DNA of 64,000 bases from Desulfovibrio legallii (GCF_900102485.1 NZ_FNBX01000011.1:30968-94967), one strand, 5' to 3'. Positions 25,672-36,121 are shown, numbered from the stretch's first letter. Numbers and translations are program-made. Notes: generated by a model not told the origin, from the letters alone.

Positions 25672-26966
25672 AAACGGCGCTGCGCGAAGGCTTCACCACG
25701 GGCAGCGCCGCCACGGGCGCGGCCCTGGCGGCCCTGTGCCTGCTGCGCGAAGGCAGCGCCCCCACAGAGGTGGAGGTGCCCCTGCCCCCCTTTGCCCCCG
25801 CGCCCCGGCCTGGCCGCCCTGCCGCTGCCTGCCCGGAAACGCCTGGCCCGGAAGCGCTTGTCCCCGCCGCCCCTGGCCCGGAAGCGTCCGGCGATGCGCA
25901 GCCCCACGGCTGGCGCACCCTGCCCGTGGCCGCCTGCGGGGCCGGCCCCGCGCCGGAGCTGGCCGCCCTGCCGCTGCCCCCCGGACGCGCGGCCCACGCC
26001 GTAGTGCTTAAGGACGGCGGCGACGATCCGGACGCCACCAACGGCGCGCGCATTACCGTCACTATTATAATAGAGGAAGCCACAAGGATGGCGGCGGAAC
26101 AGAACGCCCCGGCGGCCGCGGCGGCCGCGTCCGGGTCCGGCGCGCCTGGGGATGCGCAGGCTTTTCCGCCCATCCGCATTGACGGCGGGCCCGGCGTAGG
26201 CCGGGTCACGTTGCCGGGCCTGCCCGTGCCGGTGGGTGCGGCGGCCATCAATCCCGTGCCGCGCCAGCAGATGGAATGGGCCTTGCGCCACGCGCTGTCC
26301 ACGCGCCCCGGCCCGCGCCGCCCCCTGACCGCGCTGGTGAGCGTGCCCGAAGGCGCGGCCCTGGCCGCGCGCACCTTCAATCCCCGGCTGGGCATTGTGG
26401 GGGGCATTTCCATCCTGGGCACGCAGGGCACGGTGCGCCCGTTCAGCCACGCCGCCTGGAAGGCCACCATCGCCCAGGGGCTGGAAGTGGCCCTGGCCAC
26501 GGGCTGCCCCGCCGTGGCCCTGAGCACGGGGCGACGCTCCGAACGGCTGCTCATGGCCCGCTACCCCCGGCTCCCTCCCCAGGCCTTTGTGCAGGCGGCG
26601 GATTTTGCGGCCTTTTCTCTCAAAGCTGCCGGCGCGTTGCCGGGCGTGGACATTATCTGGGGCTGCTTTTTCGGCAAGCTGCTCAAGCTGGCCCAGGGCC
26701 ATGCCTACACCCACGCCCGCAGCGCCGATCTGGACCTGACGGCCCTGGCCGCCCTGTGCCGGGAACACGGCGCAACCTGCGCCCCCGCCGTGGCCCGCTG
26801 CACCACAGCGGCTCAGGCCCTGGAGCTGCTGCTGTCCGAAGCCGCAGGCCCCGCCGTGCTGCGCGCCGCAACGACCAAAGCTGCGGCGGTGGCCGCCGCC
26901 TTTGCCGGCCGTCCCGTGCGGCTGCACCTTTTTCATACCGACGGCAGGGAGCTGGCATGCCTATGA
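25668..26966 (+). CDS. cbiD: Cobalt-precorrin-5B C1-methyltransferase
   Basis: 432 residues; SAM-dependent methyl transfer at C1 during ring contraction in the anaerobic cobalamin pathway. The N-terminus LREGFTTGSAATGAALAAL and the segment DATNGARITVTI are diagnostic. It is longer than the usual 360-380 because of two Ala/Pro-rich insertions at about residues 38-82 and 142-165. The rest of the fold, including NPRLGIVGGISILGTQG and IWGCFFGKLLKLAQGHAYTH, is complete. It overlaps the genes on both sides. Confidence 0.92.
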   Translation: MKTALREGFTTGSAATGAALAALCLLREGSAPTEVEVPLPPFAPAPRPGRPAAACPETPGPEALVPAAPGPEASGDAQPHGWRTLPVAACGAGPAPELAALPLPPGRAAHAVVLKDGGDDPDATNGARITVTIIIEEATRMAAEQNAPAAAAAASGSGAPGDAQAFPPIRIDGGPGVGRVTLPGLPVPVGAAAINPVPRQQMEWALRHALSTRPGPRRPLTALVSVPEGAALAARTFNPRLGIVGGISILGTQGTVRPFSHAAWKATIAQGLEVALATGCPAVALSTGRRSERLLMARYPRLPPQAFVQAADFAAFSLKAAGALPGVDIIWGCFFGKLLKLAQGHAYTHARSADLDLTALAALCREHGATCAPAVARCTTAAQALELLLSEAAGPAVLRAATTKAAAVAAAFAGRPVRLHLFHTDGRELACL

Positions 26967-28705
26967 AACAACAAGCCCTCTTGCCCGGACTACCCCTGCC
27001 GGCACCCGTCGCAGCCCGGCCCGCCGCTCCGGCAGACGCGGCTCTTCCGGATCCCGCCGCGCCGCCCCTGGCGGACGCCCCCGCCCCCCCGGAGCAGATC
27101 GCGCCCCCCGCCGCCGCGGCCGCACTGCCTGCGCCCCTGGCCGCCCTTGCCGATCCATCCTCCGCGTCCTCCGACAGCGCGCCCGACGCCGAGGAAACGC
27201 CCGACGCCGAGGACTGGCCGCCCATGGCCCAGATGCTCCAGTCCATGTTCGTCTTTGAGCCCACCACGGCGGCCCCCGCGCCCATCACCGTGCTGGGGCT
27301 GGACTGCGGCCGCTTCCACGGCCTGGCCGACCTGCCGCCCTATGCGCGGACGCTGGTTCTGATGGCGGACGTGATCTGCGGCGGCAGAGCGCTGCTTCAG
27401 GAACTGGCTGGGCGGGACGTTGCGGACCCCGAAGCGGCGGACCCCAAAGCTGTGCGGGACACAGCGGCGGGCCCCGCAGCGGACAAAGAAGCGAACACGG
27501 CAGCGGACGCCGCAGAGGAGACACAGGATGCGGCGGCCTTGCCGCCTGTTCCTTCTCGCACATCCCTGGCCGAGCCGCCCCTCAAGGCCCGGCTGCTGCC
27601 CCTGACCACGCCCCTGGAAGCCGTGGTCACCCGCCTGAGCCAGATGCGCGCCGTGGGGGATACGGTGCTGGTGCTGGCCGACGGCGATCCTCTGCTTTTC
27701 GGCATCGGGGCCACCCTGGTGCGGCTGCTGGGGGAGGAGGCCGTGCGGCTGCTGCCCGCGGTCAGCTCACTGCAGCAGGCCTGCGCCCGTCTGGCTCTGC
27801 CCTGGCACAAGGTCATCTGCCTTTCGCTGCACGGGCGGGACGACCTGGGCCCCCTCAACGTGGCCGCGGGGAAAAACGCCCCCCTCTGCGTGCTGACGGA
27901 CGCGCGCATGAGCCCGGACGTGCTGGTGCGTCACCTGCTGGACCGGGGCGTGGATTGGTTTGACGCCCATATTTTTGAGCGCATGGGCGCGCCGGATGAA
28001 ACCGTGAGCCATTTGAGCATGGCCGCGGCCGCGGGGCGCAATTTCGGCCCGGTCTGCACCTTGCTGCTTACCCCGCGTGAGGCCCCGCGCCGCCCCTGCC
28101 TGGGCCTGGACAGCGCGGAACTGGCCGTGGAGCGGGGCCTGATCAGCAAAAAACCCGTGCGGGCCGCTGCCCTGGCCCTGCTGCGCATTGCGCCGCGCCA
28201 TGTGGTCTGGGACATCGGGGCGGGCTCCGGGGCCGTGGCGCTGGAAGCCGCCGTGCTGGCCCACGAGGGCCGGGTGGTGGCTGTGGAGCGTTCTGCCGGG
28301 CGGGCCATGAGCATTCAGGAAAACCGCCGCCGCTTCGGCGTGGCCATCCTGGACGTGCGCCTGGGCGAAGCGCCGGAGTGCCTGCCCGGCCTGCCGGACC
28401 CGCAGCGCGTCTTCATTGGCGGCGGGCTTTCCGGCGAGGACGGAGAGGATATTCTGGGCCACGTCTGCCACCGGCTGCCTGCGGGCGGCCGGGTGGTGGT
28501 CAGCTGCGTGCTGCTGGAGACCCTTTGCCTCTGCCGCAGTTTTTTTGAGCGCCTGGGCTGGCCTGTGGAACTGGAGCAGATCGCCGCCGCCGCGGCCCGT
28601 CCCCTGGGGGACGACGTTCACCTCGCCGCCATGAACCCCGTGTTTCTGCTGGCGGCCCAGAAGCCGACCCCGCGCGCCGCCGCGCCCGGAACCGCCGCCG
28701 ACTGA
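26957..28705 (+). CDS. cbiET: Cobalt-precorrin-7 methyltransferase/decarboxylase fusion
   Basis: 582 residues. CbiE (C5-methylase) begins near residue 109 (ITVLGLDCGRFHGLADL) and runs to about 385 with ADGDPLLFGIGATLVRLL; CbiT (C15-methylase and decarboxylase) follows from about 395 with the SAM motif WDIGAGSGAVALEAA near 417. Two low-complexity Ala/Pro/Asp-rich stretches are unusual: residues about 10-95 before CbiE, and about 151-208 inside it. Fusions of CbiE and CbiT normally have 400-430 residues. I chose the ATG at 26957 because GGGAG is 6 bases upstream; the ATG at 26963 overlaps the cbiD stop and is an alternative. Confidence 0.9.
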   Translation: MPMKQQALLPGLPLPAPVAARPAAPADAALPDPAAPPLADAPAPPEQIAPPAAAAALPAPLAALADPSSASSDSAPDAEETPDAEDWPPMAQMLQSMFVFEPTTAAPAPITVLGLDCGRFHGLADLPPYARTLVLMADVICGGRALLQELAGRDVADPEAADPKAVRDTAAGPAADKEANTAADAAEETQDAAALPPVPSRTSLAEPPLKARLLPLTTPLEAVVTRLSQMRAVGDTVLVLADGDPLLFGIGATLVRLLGEEAVRLLPAVSSLQQACARLALPWHKVICLSLHGRDDLGPLNVAAGKNAPLCVLTDARMSPDVLVRHLLDRGVDWFDAHIFERMGAPDETVSHLSMAAAAGRNFGPVCTLLLTPREAPRRPCLGLDSAELAVERGLISKKPVRAAALALLRIAPRHVVWDIGAGSGAVALEAAVLAHEGRVVAVERSAGRAMSIQENRRRFGVAILDVRLGEAPECLPGLPDPQRVFIGGGLSGEDGEDILGHVCHRLPAGGRVVVSCVLLETLCLCRSFFERLGWPVELEQIAAAAARPLGDDVHLAAMNPVFLLAAQKPTPRAAAPGTAAD

Positions 28706-28754
28706 GCGCAGGCCGCCGCGTGCGGCAATGGCTTACAGCAACAAGGACGACAAC

Positions 28755-29582
28755 ATGAATGCCACCCCATCGGATACGGAAGCCCCGGCCCGCGCCGCGC
28801 AGCCGGGCATGGTCAGCTTTGTGGGTGCGGGCCCCGGCGATCCGGAGCTGCTCACCATCAAGGGCCGCAAGGCCATAGAAGAGGCCGCCCTGGTGCTCTA
28901 CGCGGGCTCGCTGGTGCCGCCCGCAGTGGTGGCCTGCGCCGCGCCGGAGGCGGAAGTGCTCGACTCCGCCCCCCTGACCCTGGCGGAATGCCACGCCCTG
29001 GTCCGGGCCACGGCCCTGGCCGGGGGCAAGGTGGCCCGCGTGCACACGGGCGACCCTTCCCTCTACGGGGCCCTGCGGGAGCAGGCCGCCCTGCTGGAGG
29101 CCGAGGGCATACCCTGGCGGGTCATCCCCGGCATTACCGCCGCCTGCGCGGCGGCCGCAGCCGGGGGCGTCACCTTTACCGTGCCGGAAATAACCCAGAG
29201 CCTGATCATCACCCGCCTGGAGGGCCGCACCCCCGTGCCGGAGCGGGAAAGCCTGGCCGCCCTGGCCGCTCACGGCAGCTCCATGGCCGTTTACCTCTCG
29301 GCCCGCGACGCCGGCACGCTGCAAAAAGAGCTGCTGCGCCGCCTGCCGCCGGAAACCGCCGTGCTCTGCGCCCACCTGGTGGGCTGGCCCGAAGAGGAGC
29401 TCCACTGGACCCGCCTGGACGCCTTGGCCCGCTGCGTGGAAGCGCACAACCTCACCCGGCAGACCGTCTTCCTTATCCTGCCCGGCGAAGGCCGCAAGGG
29501 CACGACCTCCCGCCTCTACGCCGCGGATTTTTCCCACGCCTGCCGCGCGGCGCAACCCGCGCCGGAAAAAGAAAAATTTTAG
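28755..29582 (+). CDS. cbiF: Cobalt-precorrin-4 C11-methyltransferase
   Basis: 275 residues; SAM-dependent methylation at C11. Typical segments are VSFVGAGPGDPELLTIKGRK, VHTGDPSLYGALREQ and IPGITAACAAAAAGGVTFTV. The ATG at 28755 has AAGGA 8 bases upstream; an ATG at 28728 is possible but less well placed. It is the last gene of the operon with cbiD and cbiET. The stop lies at the edge of the repeat at 29577, which forms a hairpin after the coding sequence. Confidence 0.92.
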   Translation: MNATPSDTEAPARAAQPGMVSFVGAGPGDPELLTIKGRKAIEEAALVLYAGSLVPPAVVACAAPEAEVLDSAPLTLAECHALVRATALAGGKVARVHTGDPSLYGALREQAALLEAEGIPWRVIPGITAACAAAAAGGVTFTVPEITQSLIITRLEGRTPVPERESLAALAAHGSSMAVYLSARDAGTLQKELLRRLPPETAVLCAHLVGWPEEELHWTRLDALARCVEAHNLTRQTVFLILPGEGRKGTTSRLYAADFSHACRAAQPAPEKEKF

Positions 29583-29623
29583 GGCATTGCAACTTTGAAA
29601 TGCCCTGGCGGCTGCGTGGGCAG
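29577..29623 (+). repeat. Operon-end hairpin repeat, copy 1
   Basis: 47 bases, 44 identical to the copy at 39946. The first half is a hairpin: AGGGCATT and AATGCCCT around GCAACTTTGA. The second half carries CTGGCGGCTGCG. It starts over the cbiF stop codon, so it is probably part of the 3' end of that transcript. A related third copy is at 61053. Confidence 0.8.
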
Positions 29624-29691
29624 ACGCCCGCTGTGGAGGCGTAAGCGCAAGTTATTTGCGCTGGTAAGCGCCGAAACGAGCGTGCCGTAAA

Positions 29692-29715
29692 CTTTGAGAA
29701 TGCCTGTTCTCAAAG
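29692..29715. repeat. Inverted repeat after the cobalamin operon
   Basis: CTTTGAGAA (29692-29700) and TTCTCAAAG (29707-29715) are perfect 9-base complements around TGCCTG. It lies between the convergent cbiF and bactofilin genes, in a 250-base stretch made of several small hairpins. A second smaller one, AGCGCAA/TTGCGCT, lies near 29645-29663. Confidence 0.6.
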
Positions 29716-29764
29716 GTAATCTGCTCTAAAGAATAGGCAAAAAATCGCAGGATGGGGGCGTGGA

Positions 29765-29800
29765 GGGCAGGGAACTTTTGTTCACAAAAACTCCCTGCCC
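29765..29800. terminator. Hairpin between cbiF and bactofilin genes
   Basis: A 16-base stem (29765-29780 with 29785-29800) with 14 pairs, one 2-by-2 mismatch and a TTCA loop. On the plus strand an A-rich tail (CCCCACAAAAAAATCTTC) follows, so on the minus strand a T-rich stretch precedes the stem. The stem ends and the tail are shared with the much larger hairpin at 49899-50088. It probably ends transcription between the convergent operons. Confidence 0.55.
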
Positions 29801-29832
29801 CCCACAAAAAAATCTTCTCCCCGCGCTCCGCG

Positions 29833-30177
29833 TCAGGCGTCTTTGGGCTTGCCAGGGTTTTTCATGTGCACCTGCCCTTCGATGACGCCGCCTTCTTCAG
29901 TGAGCAGGCTGGGGGTGCAGACCTGGCCCTCCAGCAGTCCGGAGCTGTACACCACCACGCGGCGGCGAGCGGTGACCTCGCCGGAAAAGCGGCCGGAGAG
30001 CAGCAGCTCGCCCACGTCCAGCACGCCTTCCACCTGGGCGTCCTTGCCCACATTGAGCACGCCTTCGCTGACGATTTCGCCGGTATAGCGGCCTTCAATG
30101 CGCACGGTGCCTTTGAAGTGCAGTTTGCCTTCATAGACGGTATCGGAACCCAGGTAGGCTATTTCGTCTTTGGCCAC
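29833..30177 (-). CDS. Bactofilin
   Basis: 114 residues, a polymerising beta-helix cytoskeletal protein (bactofilin family). Short repeats such as GTVRIEGRYTGEIVSEGVLN and AQVEGVLDVGELLLSGRFSG show the parallel beta-helix. The start is a GTG at 30177 with AAGGGG upstream; the ATG readings further upstream run into rodA. It is the last gene of the mre operon, 26 bases after rodA. Its place suggests a role in wall growth or shape together with MreB. Confidence 0.88.
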   Translation of the reverse strand: MAKDEIAYLGSDTVYEGKLHFKGTVRIEGRYTGEIVSEGVLNVGKDAQVEGVLDVGELLLSGRFSGEVTARRRVVVYSSGLLEGQVCTPSLLTEEGGVIEGQVHMKNPGKPKDA

Positions 30178-30203
30178 GCCCAACCCCTTTTTCGGCTTGC
30201 GGT

Positions 30204-31310
30204 TTACCCCTTGAACATGAAACGGCGCATGGACACGTTGAGCACAATGCCCAACAGGGTGAAGTTGACCAGCGTGGCGCTGCCGCCATAACTGATGAAG
30301 GGCAGGGGAATGCCCACCACCGGCATGAGCCCGATGACCATGCTCATGTTGATCAATATCTGCCAGAAAAAATAGAAGAACACGCCCACCACCAGGGTAC
30401 TGCCGAAGCGGTCCTTCGCCTGCACCGCGGTGGAGAAGATGGAGAGCAGGAAGAGGCAAAACAGCGTAACCAGCACCACGCAGCCCACAAAGCCCCATTC
30501 CTCGCCGAACACGGCCACGGCGAAGTCCGAGTGGCGCTCAGGCAGAAAGCGCAGCTGGCTCTGGGTGCCCTCTTTGAAGCCCTTGCCCCAGAGCTGGCCG
30601 GAGCCGATGGCGATGCGGGACTGGATGATGTGGTAGCCCGTGCCGCGCGGGTCATTGCCGGGATCCAGAAAGGTGAGAATGCGCTGGCGCTGGTAGTCGT
30701 GCATGCCCACAAACCACATGAAGGCGGCCAGTGCGGGCACGGCCAGGAGGCAGGTTTTGAGCACATAGCCGCGGAGCCCGTGAAAGAGGATCATGCCCCC
30801 CAGGATGAGCAGGATGAGCAGGGTGGTGCCCAGGTCCGGCTGGGTGATGATCAGGGCGCAGGGCGCGAGCCCCACGCAGAGCACGGCGCAGAAGTCCTTC
30901 CAGCCCAGGGGGCGGCCGTCGCGGGCCAGAAGGCGCGCCCCCAGAACCAGCACGGCCAGCTTGGCCAGCTCCGAAGGCTGCACGCTCATGAAGCCCAGGG
31001 AGAGCCAGCGCTTGGCCCCGTACACGGTCTTGCCCGCCACGGGCACCAGCAGCAGAAGGAACAGGGTGATGAGGAAAAAAGGCCAGGCCAGATTGCGCAG
31101 CTGGCGGTAGTCAAAGCTCATGGCCAGGAGCATGCCGCCCAGGCCGCAGAGGCCCCAGATAAGCTGGCGCTGGTAGAAGCTGGAGAAGGCGAGGCCAGTC
31201 TCCACCCGCGTGCCGCTGGCGGAATAGAGGTTGCCCACGCCCACCAGAAAGAGCAGGAGCATGCAGGCCAGAAGGCCCCAGTTGAGATAGCTGAACAGGC
31301 GTTTGTCCAT
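30204..31310 (-). CDS. rodA: Rod-shape SEDS glycosyltransferase RodA
   Basis: 368 residues with about ten membrane segments. SEDS-family peptidoglycan polymerase of the elongasome, working with the PBP2 encoded just upstream. Diagnostic segments are KTVYGAKRWLSLGFMSVQPS with QPSELAK after it, ITQPDLGTTLLIL, and the catalytic-region loop GTQSQLRFLPERHSDFAVAV. The end reads GIPLPFISYGGSATLVNF. It begins 14 bases after the mrdA stop. Confidence 0.96.
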   Translation of the reverse strand: MDKRLFSYLNWGLLACMLLLFLVGVGNLYSASGTRVETGLAFSSFYQRQLIWGLCGLGGMLLAMSFDYRQLRNLAWPFFLITLFLLLLVPVAGKTVYGAKRWLSLGFMSVQPSELAKLAVLVLGARLLARDGRPLGWKDFCAVLCVGLAPCALIITQPDLGTTLLILLILGGMILFHGLRGYVLKTCLLAVPALAAFMWFVGMHDYQRQRILTFLDPGNDPRGTGYHIIQSRIAIGSGQLWGKGFKEGTQSQLRFLPERHSDFAVAVFGEEWGFVGCVVLVTLFCLFLLSIFSTAVQAKDRFGSTLVVGVFFYFFWQILINMSMVIGLMPVVGIPLPFISYGGSATLVNFTLLGIVLNVSMRRFMFKG

Positions 31311-31324
31311 GCCGCGTCCGTGGG

Positions 31325-33229
31325 TTAGTCCGCGCGCCGTCCGCCGGGCGTCGCAGGGGGCGGGGGCGTGCCGGAATCCGGCCCGAAAAGGTACTCATAC
31401 ACCTTGCGGGCCACGGGGCCGGCCACGCTGGAACCGCCGCCGCCGTGCTCCACCATGACGACAACCACATAGGATTTGCCGTCCTTCACGCCCCAGGTGG
31501 CTATCCAGGCGTGGTCGCGCTGGGCGTACTCCATTTCGGAACTTTTGAGGCGGCGGTCGCCGGCGGCCATTTTGAGTTTGACCACCTGGGCCGTGCCGGT
31601 TTTGCCGCCCATATCCGCGTCCTTGCGGCCCACCACCTTGGCCGTGCCGCCGCCGGCAGTGCGGCGCATGGCATCCACCACAAACTTGAGGGTTTCCGGC
31701 CTGGCGGGGATGCGGCCGCGCGCCTCGCGGGGGGCGTCGTCCAACAGCTGGGGCTTGAGCAGATCGCCGCCGTTGAGCAGCCCGGCCACAAATACGGCCA
31801 CCTGCACGGGCGTGACCAGAGTATAGCCCTGCCCGATGGAAATATTGTAGGTTTCGCCGCGCACCCAGGGGCGGCCGAAGCGCCGCCGCTTCCAGGCCCG
31901 GGAGGGCACCAGGCCGGACTTTTCGTGCGGCAGATCGATGCCCGTAGGCCGGCCGAAGCCGCAGGCCTTGGCGTATTCCTCAATTTTGTCGATGCCCATG
32001 CGCTCGCCCATAATGTAAAAGTAGACGTCGCAGGAATCAATAAGGGCGTGCAGCAGGTCTTCGGAGCCGTGGCCGCCGCGCTTCCAGCAACGGAAAATCT
32101 GGTTGCCCAGTTTGACCTGGCCGGGGCAGAACACGGTTTCGCGCGGGTTGCCGCCGCGCTCCAGGAGCATGGCGGCCATAACCAGCTTCCAGACCGAACC
32201 GGGGGGATAGACGCTCTGGATGACCCGGTTCTGGAGAGGGAAGCGGTTGTTGGTGCGCAGGGCGTCCCAGTCCCGTTGCGAGATGCCCGCGGCAAAGAGG
32301 TTGTTGTCGTAGGCCGGGGAGGTGACCAGGGCGCGCAGCTTGCCCGTTTCCGGTTCCAGCACCACCACGCAGCCCGCCTCGCCGCCCAGGGCCTCCCAGG
32401 CGGCCTGCTGCAGGTCGCGGTCCAGGGAAAGGCGGATTTCCCGACCGCCGCGCGGCTCTTCGCGCAGGGTTTTGCCCAGCACCCGGGCGTGGGCGTCCAC
32501 CTCCACATCGTACAGCCCCTTGCGCCCGCGCAGCTGCTTTTCCAGCTCCAGTTCCAGGCCCTGCTTGCCCACCAGATCGCCCATGGCCAGGGAGCTGTCC
32601 GCGGCCATTTCCTGCTCGTTGGCCTCAGCCACATAGCCAAGCACATGGGCAAAAAGGTCTTTTTCCGGATAGCTGCGCTTGGTGCGCACCACCACTTCCA
32701 GACCGGGCCAGGCGTGGATTTCAGACTCAATGCGCGCCACCAGGTCAAAGTCGATGTCCGTGATGAGCAAAAGCGGCTCAAAGGACTTTACCTTGAAGCG
32801 GTCCTGGCGGTATTTCTCCCAGAGCTGCGCCAGAGGAATGCCGGACCACTGGCTGATCTGGGCCAGGGTGGCGGGGATGTCCGGGCAGTCTTCCCGCACC
32901 AGGGAAAGGCCGTAGGCCGTACGGTTGTCGGCCAGCACGCGGCCTTTGTCGTCCAGAATGCGGCCACGCGGCGCAAAGATGCGCTCGATGCGCAGGCGGT
33001 TGTCCTGGGCCTGACGGGCAAATTCCTCGCCCCGGTGCACCTGCAGGTACCAGAAGCGCACCACCAGCACAAAAAACAGCAGCCCCACCATGACCTGCAG
33101 CAGGATGGCCCCGGCGCGCGGCGGCTGGTAGCTTTCGCTCTCCACCTGGATGCGCAGCCAGGAGCGGATGCCGCGGCGCGGCCCGCGCGCCACGGAGGGG
33201 GAGAGGGGCGCATCAGTTTTCCGCTTCAT
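31325..33229 (-). CDS. mrdA: Penicillin-binding protein 2 (elongasome transpeptidase)
   Basis: 634 residues with one N-terminal membrane segment (AILLQVMVGLLFFVLVVRFW). The dimerisation domain begins near NRLRIERIFAPRGRILDDKG. The transpeptidase serine is in PPGSVWKLV (about residue 346, SxxK), the SxN position reads SCD, and the KTG motif is GGKTGTAQVV (about 543). It cross-links the wall made by RodA. I chose the ATG at 33229, which overlaps the end of mreD by 17 bases; an ATG at 33280 would overlap more. Confidence 0.93.
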   Translation of the reverse strand: MKRKTDAPLSPSVARGPRRGIRSWLRIQVESESYQPPRAGAILLQVMVGLLFFVLVVRFWYLQVHRGEEFARQAQDNRLRIERIFAPRGRILDDKGRVLADNRTAYGLSLVREDCPDIPATLAQISQWSGIPLAQLWEKYRQDRFKVKSFEPLLLITDIDFDLVARIESEIHAWPGLEVVVRTKRSYPEKDLFAHVLGYVAEANEQEMAADSSLAMGDLVGKQGLELELEKQLRGRKGLYDVEVDAHARVLGKTLREEPRGGREIRLSLDRDLQQAAWEALGGEAGCVVVLEPETGKLRALVTSPAYDNNLFAAGISQRDWDALRTNNRFPLQNRVIQSVYPPGSVWKLVMAAMLLERGGNPRETVFCPGQVKLGNQIFRCWKRGGHGSEDLLHALIDSCDVYFYIMGERMGIDKIEEYAKACGFGRPTGIDLPHEKSGLVPSRAWKRRRFGRPWVRGETYNISIGQGYTLVTPVQVAVFVAGLLNGGDLLKPQLLDDAPREARGRIPARPETLKFVVDAMRRTAGGGTAKVVGRKDADMGGKTGTAQVVKLKMAAGDRRLKSSEMEYAQRDHAWIATWGVKDGKSYVVVVMVEHGGGGSSVAGPVARKVYEYLFGPDSGTPPPPATPGGRRAD

Positions 33230-33683
33230 GCCGGCTTCCGGGTCTGACGGCCACCAGAAGCCGCCAGGCAAAAGGCACAAACAGGGCCTGGATCAGGCTT
33301 TTGTCCAGGGTGTCCCGCATGTTGAAGGGCAAATCCTGCAAGGGGGCCATAAGCCAGGAGACGCCGTAGTAGGCCCCGCCCAGACAGGCCGAAAGCAGGA
33401 AGACGAAAATGAAGTTTTCCACCTCAAACAACCAGCGCCCCAGCTTGAACAGCACGATGACGGCCGCGTACCAGACGATGATCCCGCCGAAAATCCGCGT
33501 GCCCATGCCCTCCTGCAGCAGCACAAAAAGGGGCAGCAGCCAGAGCATGTTTTTGTAGTCGCGCTCCTGCAGCAGGATGATGAGGCCCACGGTCAGCGCG
33601 TCCAGCCCCGGCACGGCAGCCTGCAGCGCCACGGCGCAGGCGCAGAAGCACGCCCACCAGAGGACGTTGCGCAGGCGGCTCAT
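33213..33683 (-). CDS. mreD: Rod-shape-determining protein MreD
   Basis: 156 residues with about five membrane segments, as in MreD. Sequence conservation in this family is low; the assignment rests on size, topology (for example VLWWACFCACAVALQAAVPG at the N-terminus) and its place between mreC and mrdA. The start overlaps the mreC stop by 4 bases. It links MreC and the elongasome enzymes in the inner membrane. Confidence 0.88.
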   Translation of the reverse strand: MSRLRNVLWWACFCACAVALQAAVPGLDALTVGLIILLQERDYKNMLWLLPLFVLLQEGMGTRIFGGIIVWYAAVIVLFKLGRWLFEVENFIFVFLLSACLGGAYYGVSWLMAPLQDLPFNMRDTLDKSLIQALFVPFAWRLLVAVRPGSRHEAEN

Positions 33684-34570
33684 GGGGCGACGCTTCCGGG
33701 GGCCGGCGGGCCGATGAACTCCTTGGGCGGCGCGCCAAGCTCCGGCGGCGGGGCCACGCCTGTGGGCTCCAGCAGCAGCACCTCTTCCAGGTGCTCCAGG
33801 TCCACCAGGGGTTCGGCCTTGATGGCCATGAACTGGGTGTAGTCGGACGGGGCCACGCTGAGCACGCGGGCCACGGGAATGCCCTTGGGGTATTTGCCGT
33901 CCAGCCCGGAGGTAATGAGGATTTCGCCCTGGCGCACCTTGGCGTCGCGGTGGACGAAGTTGACCTCCAGCTTCTGGCCCGTGCCCATGCCCGTCAGGAT
34001 GCCGGGGGCGCGGCTTTCCTGAGAAAAAACGGCGATGCGGCTGGCGGGATCCGTCAGCAGCAGGACAATGGCGCTGTGGGCGCTGGCCCGCAGCACCCGG
34101 CCCACCAGCCCCAGGTTGGTGACCAGGGGCGTGCCCGGCCGCCCGCCCGTGCTGTAGCCCCGGCTGATGGTGATGCTGTCCAGCACGGCGTTGGGGCCCA
34201 TGCGCCCGGCCAGCACGCGTGCGCCCAGGGGCCGCCAGCTCTGGTCCACAGGCAGCTGCACCAGAGCGCGCAGCCGCCGCAGTTCGGCCAGATCCTCGCC
34301 GTTGGCCAGCAGCCTGGCCTGGAGATCCTGCACTTCCCGGCGCAGGTGTTCGTTTTCTTCCCGCACGCCTACCAGGTCAAAGTAGCGGGTCCAGACGCCC
34401 CCTACCGAATCCTGCACGGCCCGCACCGGCTTGAGCACGGCCCCGGCCAGCTCCAGCCCCACTTCGGCGGCCAGGCCGTCCAGTGCATGGGTGCGCTGAT
34501 TCCAGGAATACATACCCAGAAACAGGATGAGCAAAACGCCCGCAAGAAGGAGAAGACGCCGCAGTGTCAC
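33680..34570 (-). CDS. mreC: Rod-shape-determining protein MreC
   Basis: 296 residues: one N-terminal membrane helix (LLLLAGVLLILFLGMYSW), a coiled coil at about residues 65-100 (GVREENEHLRREVQDLQARL), and the periplasmic beta domain with VIVLLLTDPASRIAVFSQES-type sequence. It organises PBP2 and RodA beneath the wall. The C-terminus is proline-rich. A 167-base gap with hairpins separates it from mreB. Confidence 0.94.
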   Translation of the reverse strand: MTLRRLLLLAGVLLILFLGMYSWNQRTHALDGLAAEVGLELAGAVLKPVRAVQDSVGGVWTRYFDLVGVREENEHLRREVQDLQARLLANGEDLAELRRLRALVQLPVDQSWRPLGARVLAGRMGPNAVLDSITISRGYSTGGRPGTPLVTNLGLVGRVLRASAHSAIVLLLTDPASRIAVFSQESRAPGILTGMGTGQKLEVNFVHRDAKVRQGEILITSGLDGKYPKGIPVARVLSVAPSDYTQFMAIKAEPLVDLEHLEEVLLLEPTGVAPPPELGAPPKEFIGPPAPGSVAP

Positions 34571-34737
34571 GTAGGGGTGCTCCCGGGGGGAGGTGGAACT
34601 TCCGCTCCTGCCAAAAAACGCGCGGCAGCGTCAGCCGCGGCCGGCGGGCAAAGCGCGCGGCGCCGCCCCGGAGCAGAAACTTCCGGCACGGCGCCGCCTG
34701 GCGACATGTGGCGCGGGGGCGGGCCGGACGGCGGGCC

Positions 34738-36121
<1,384 letters not shown>

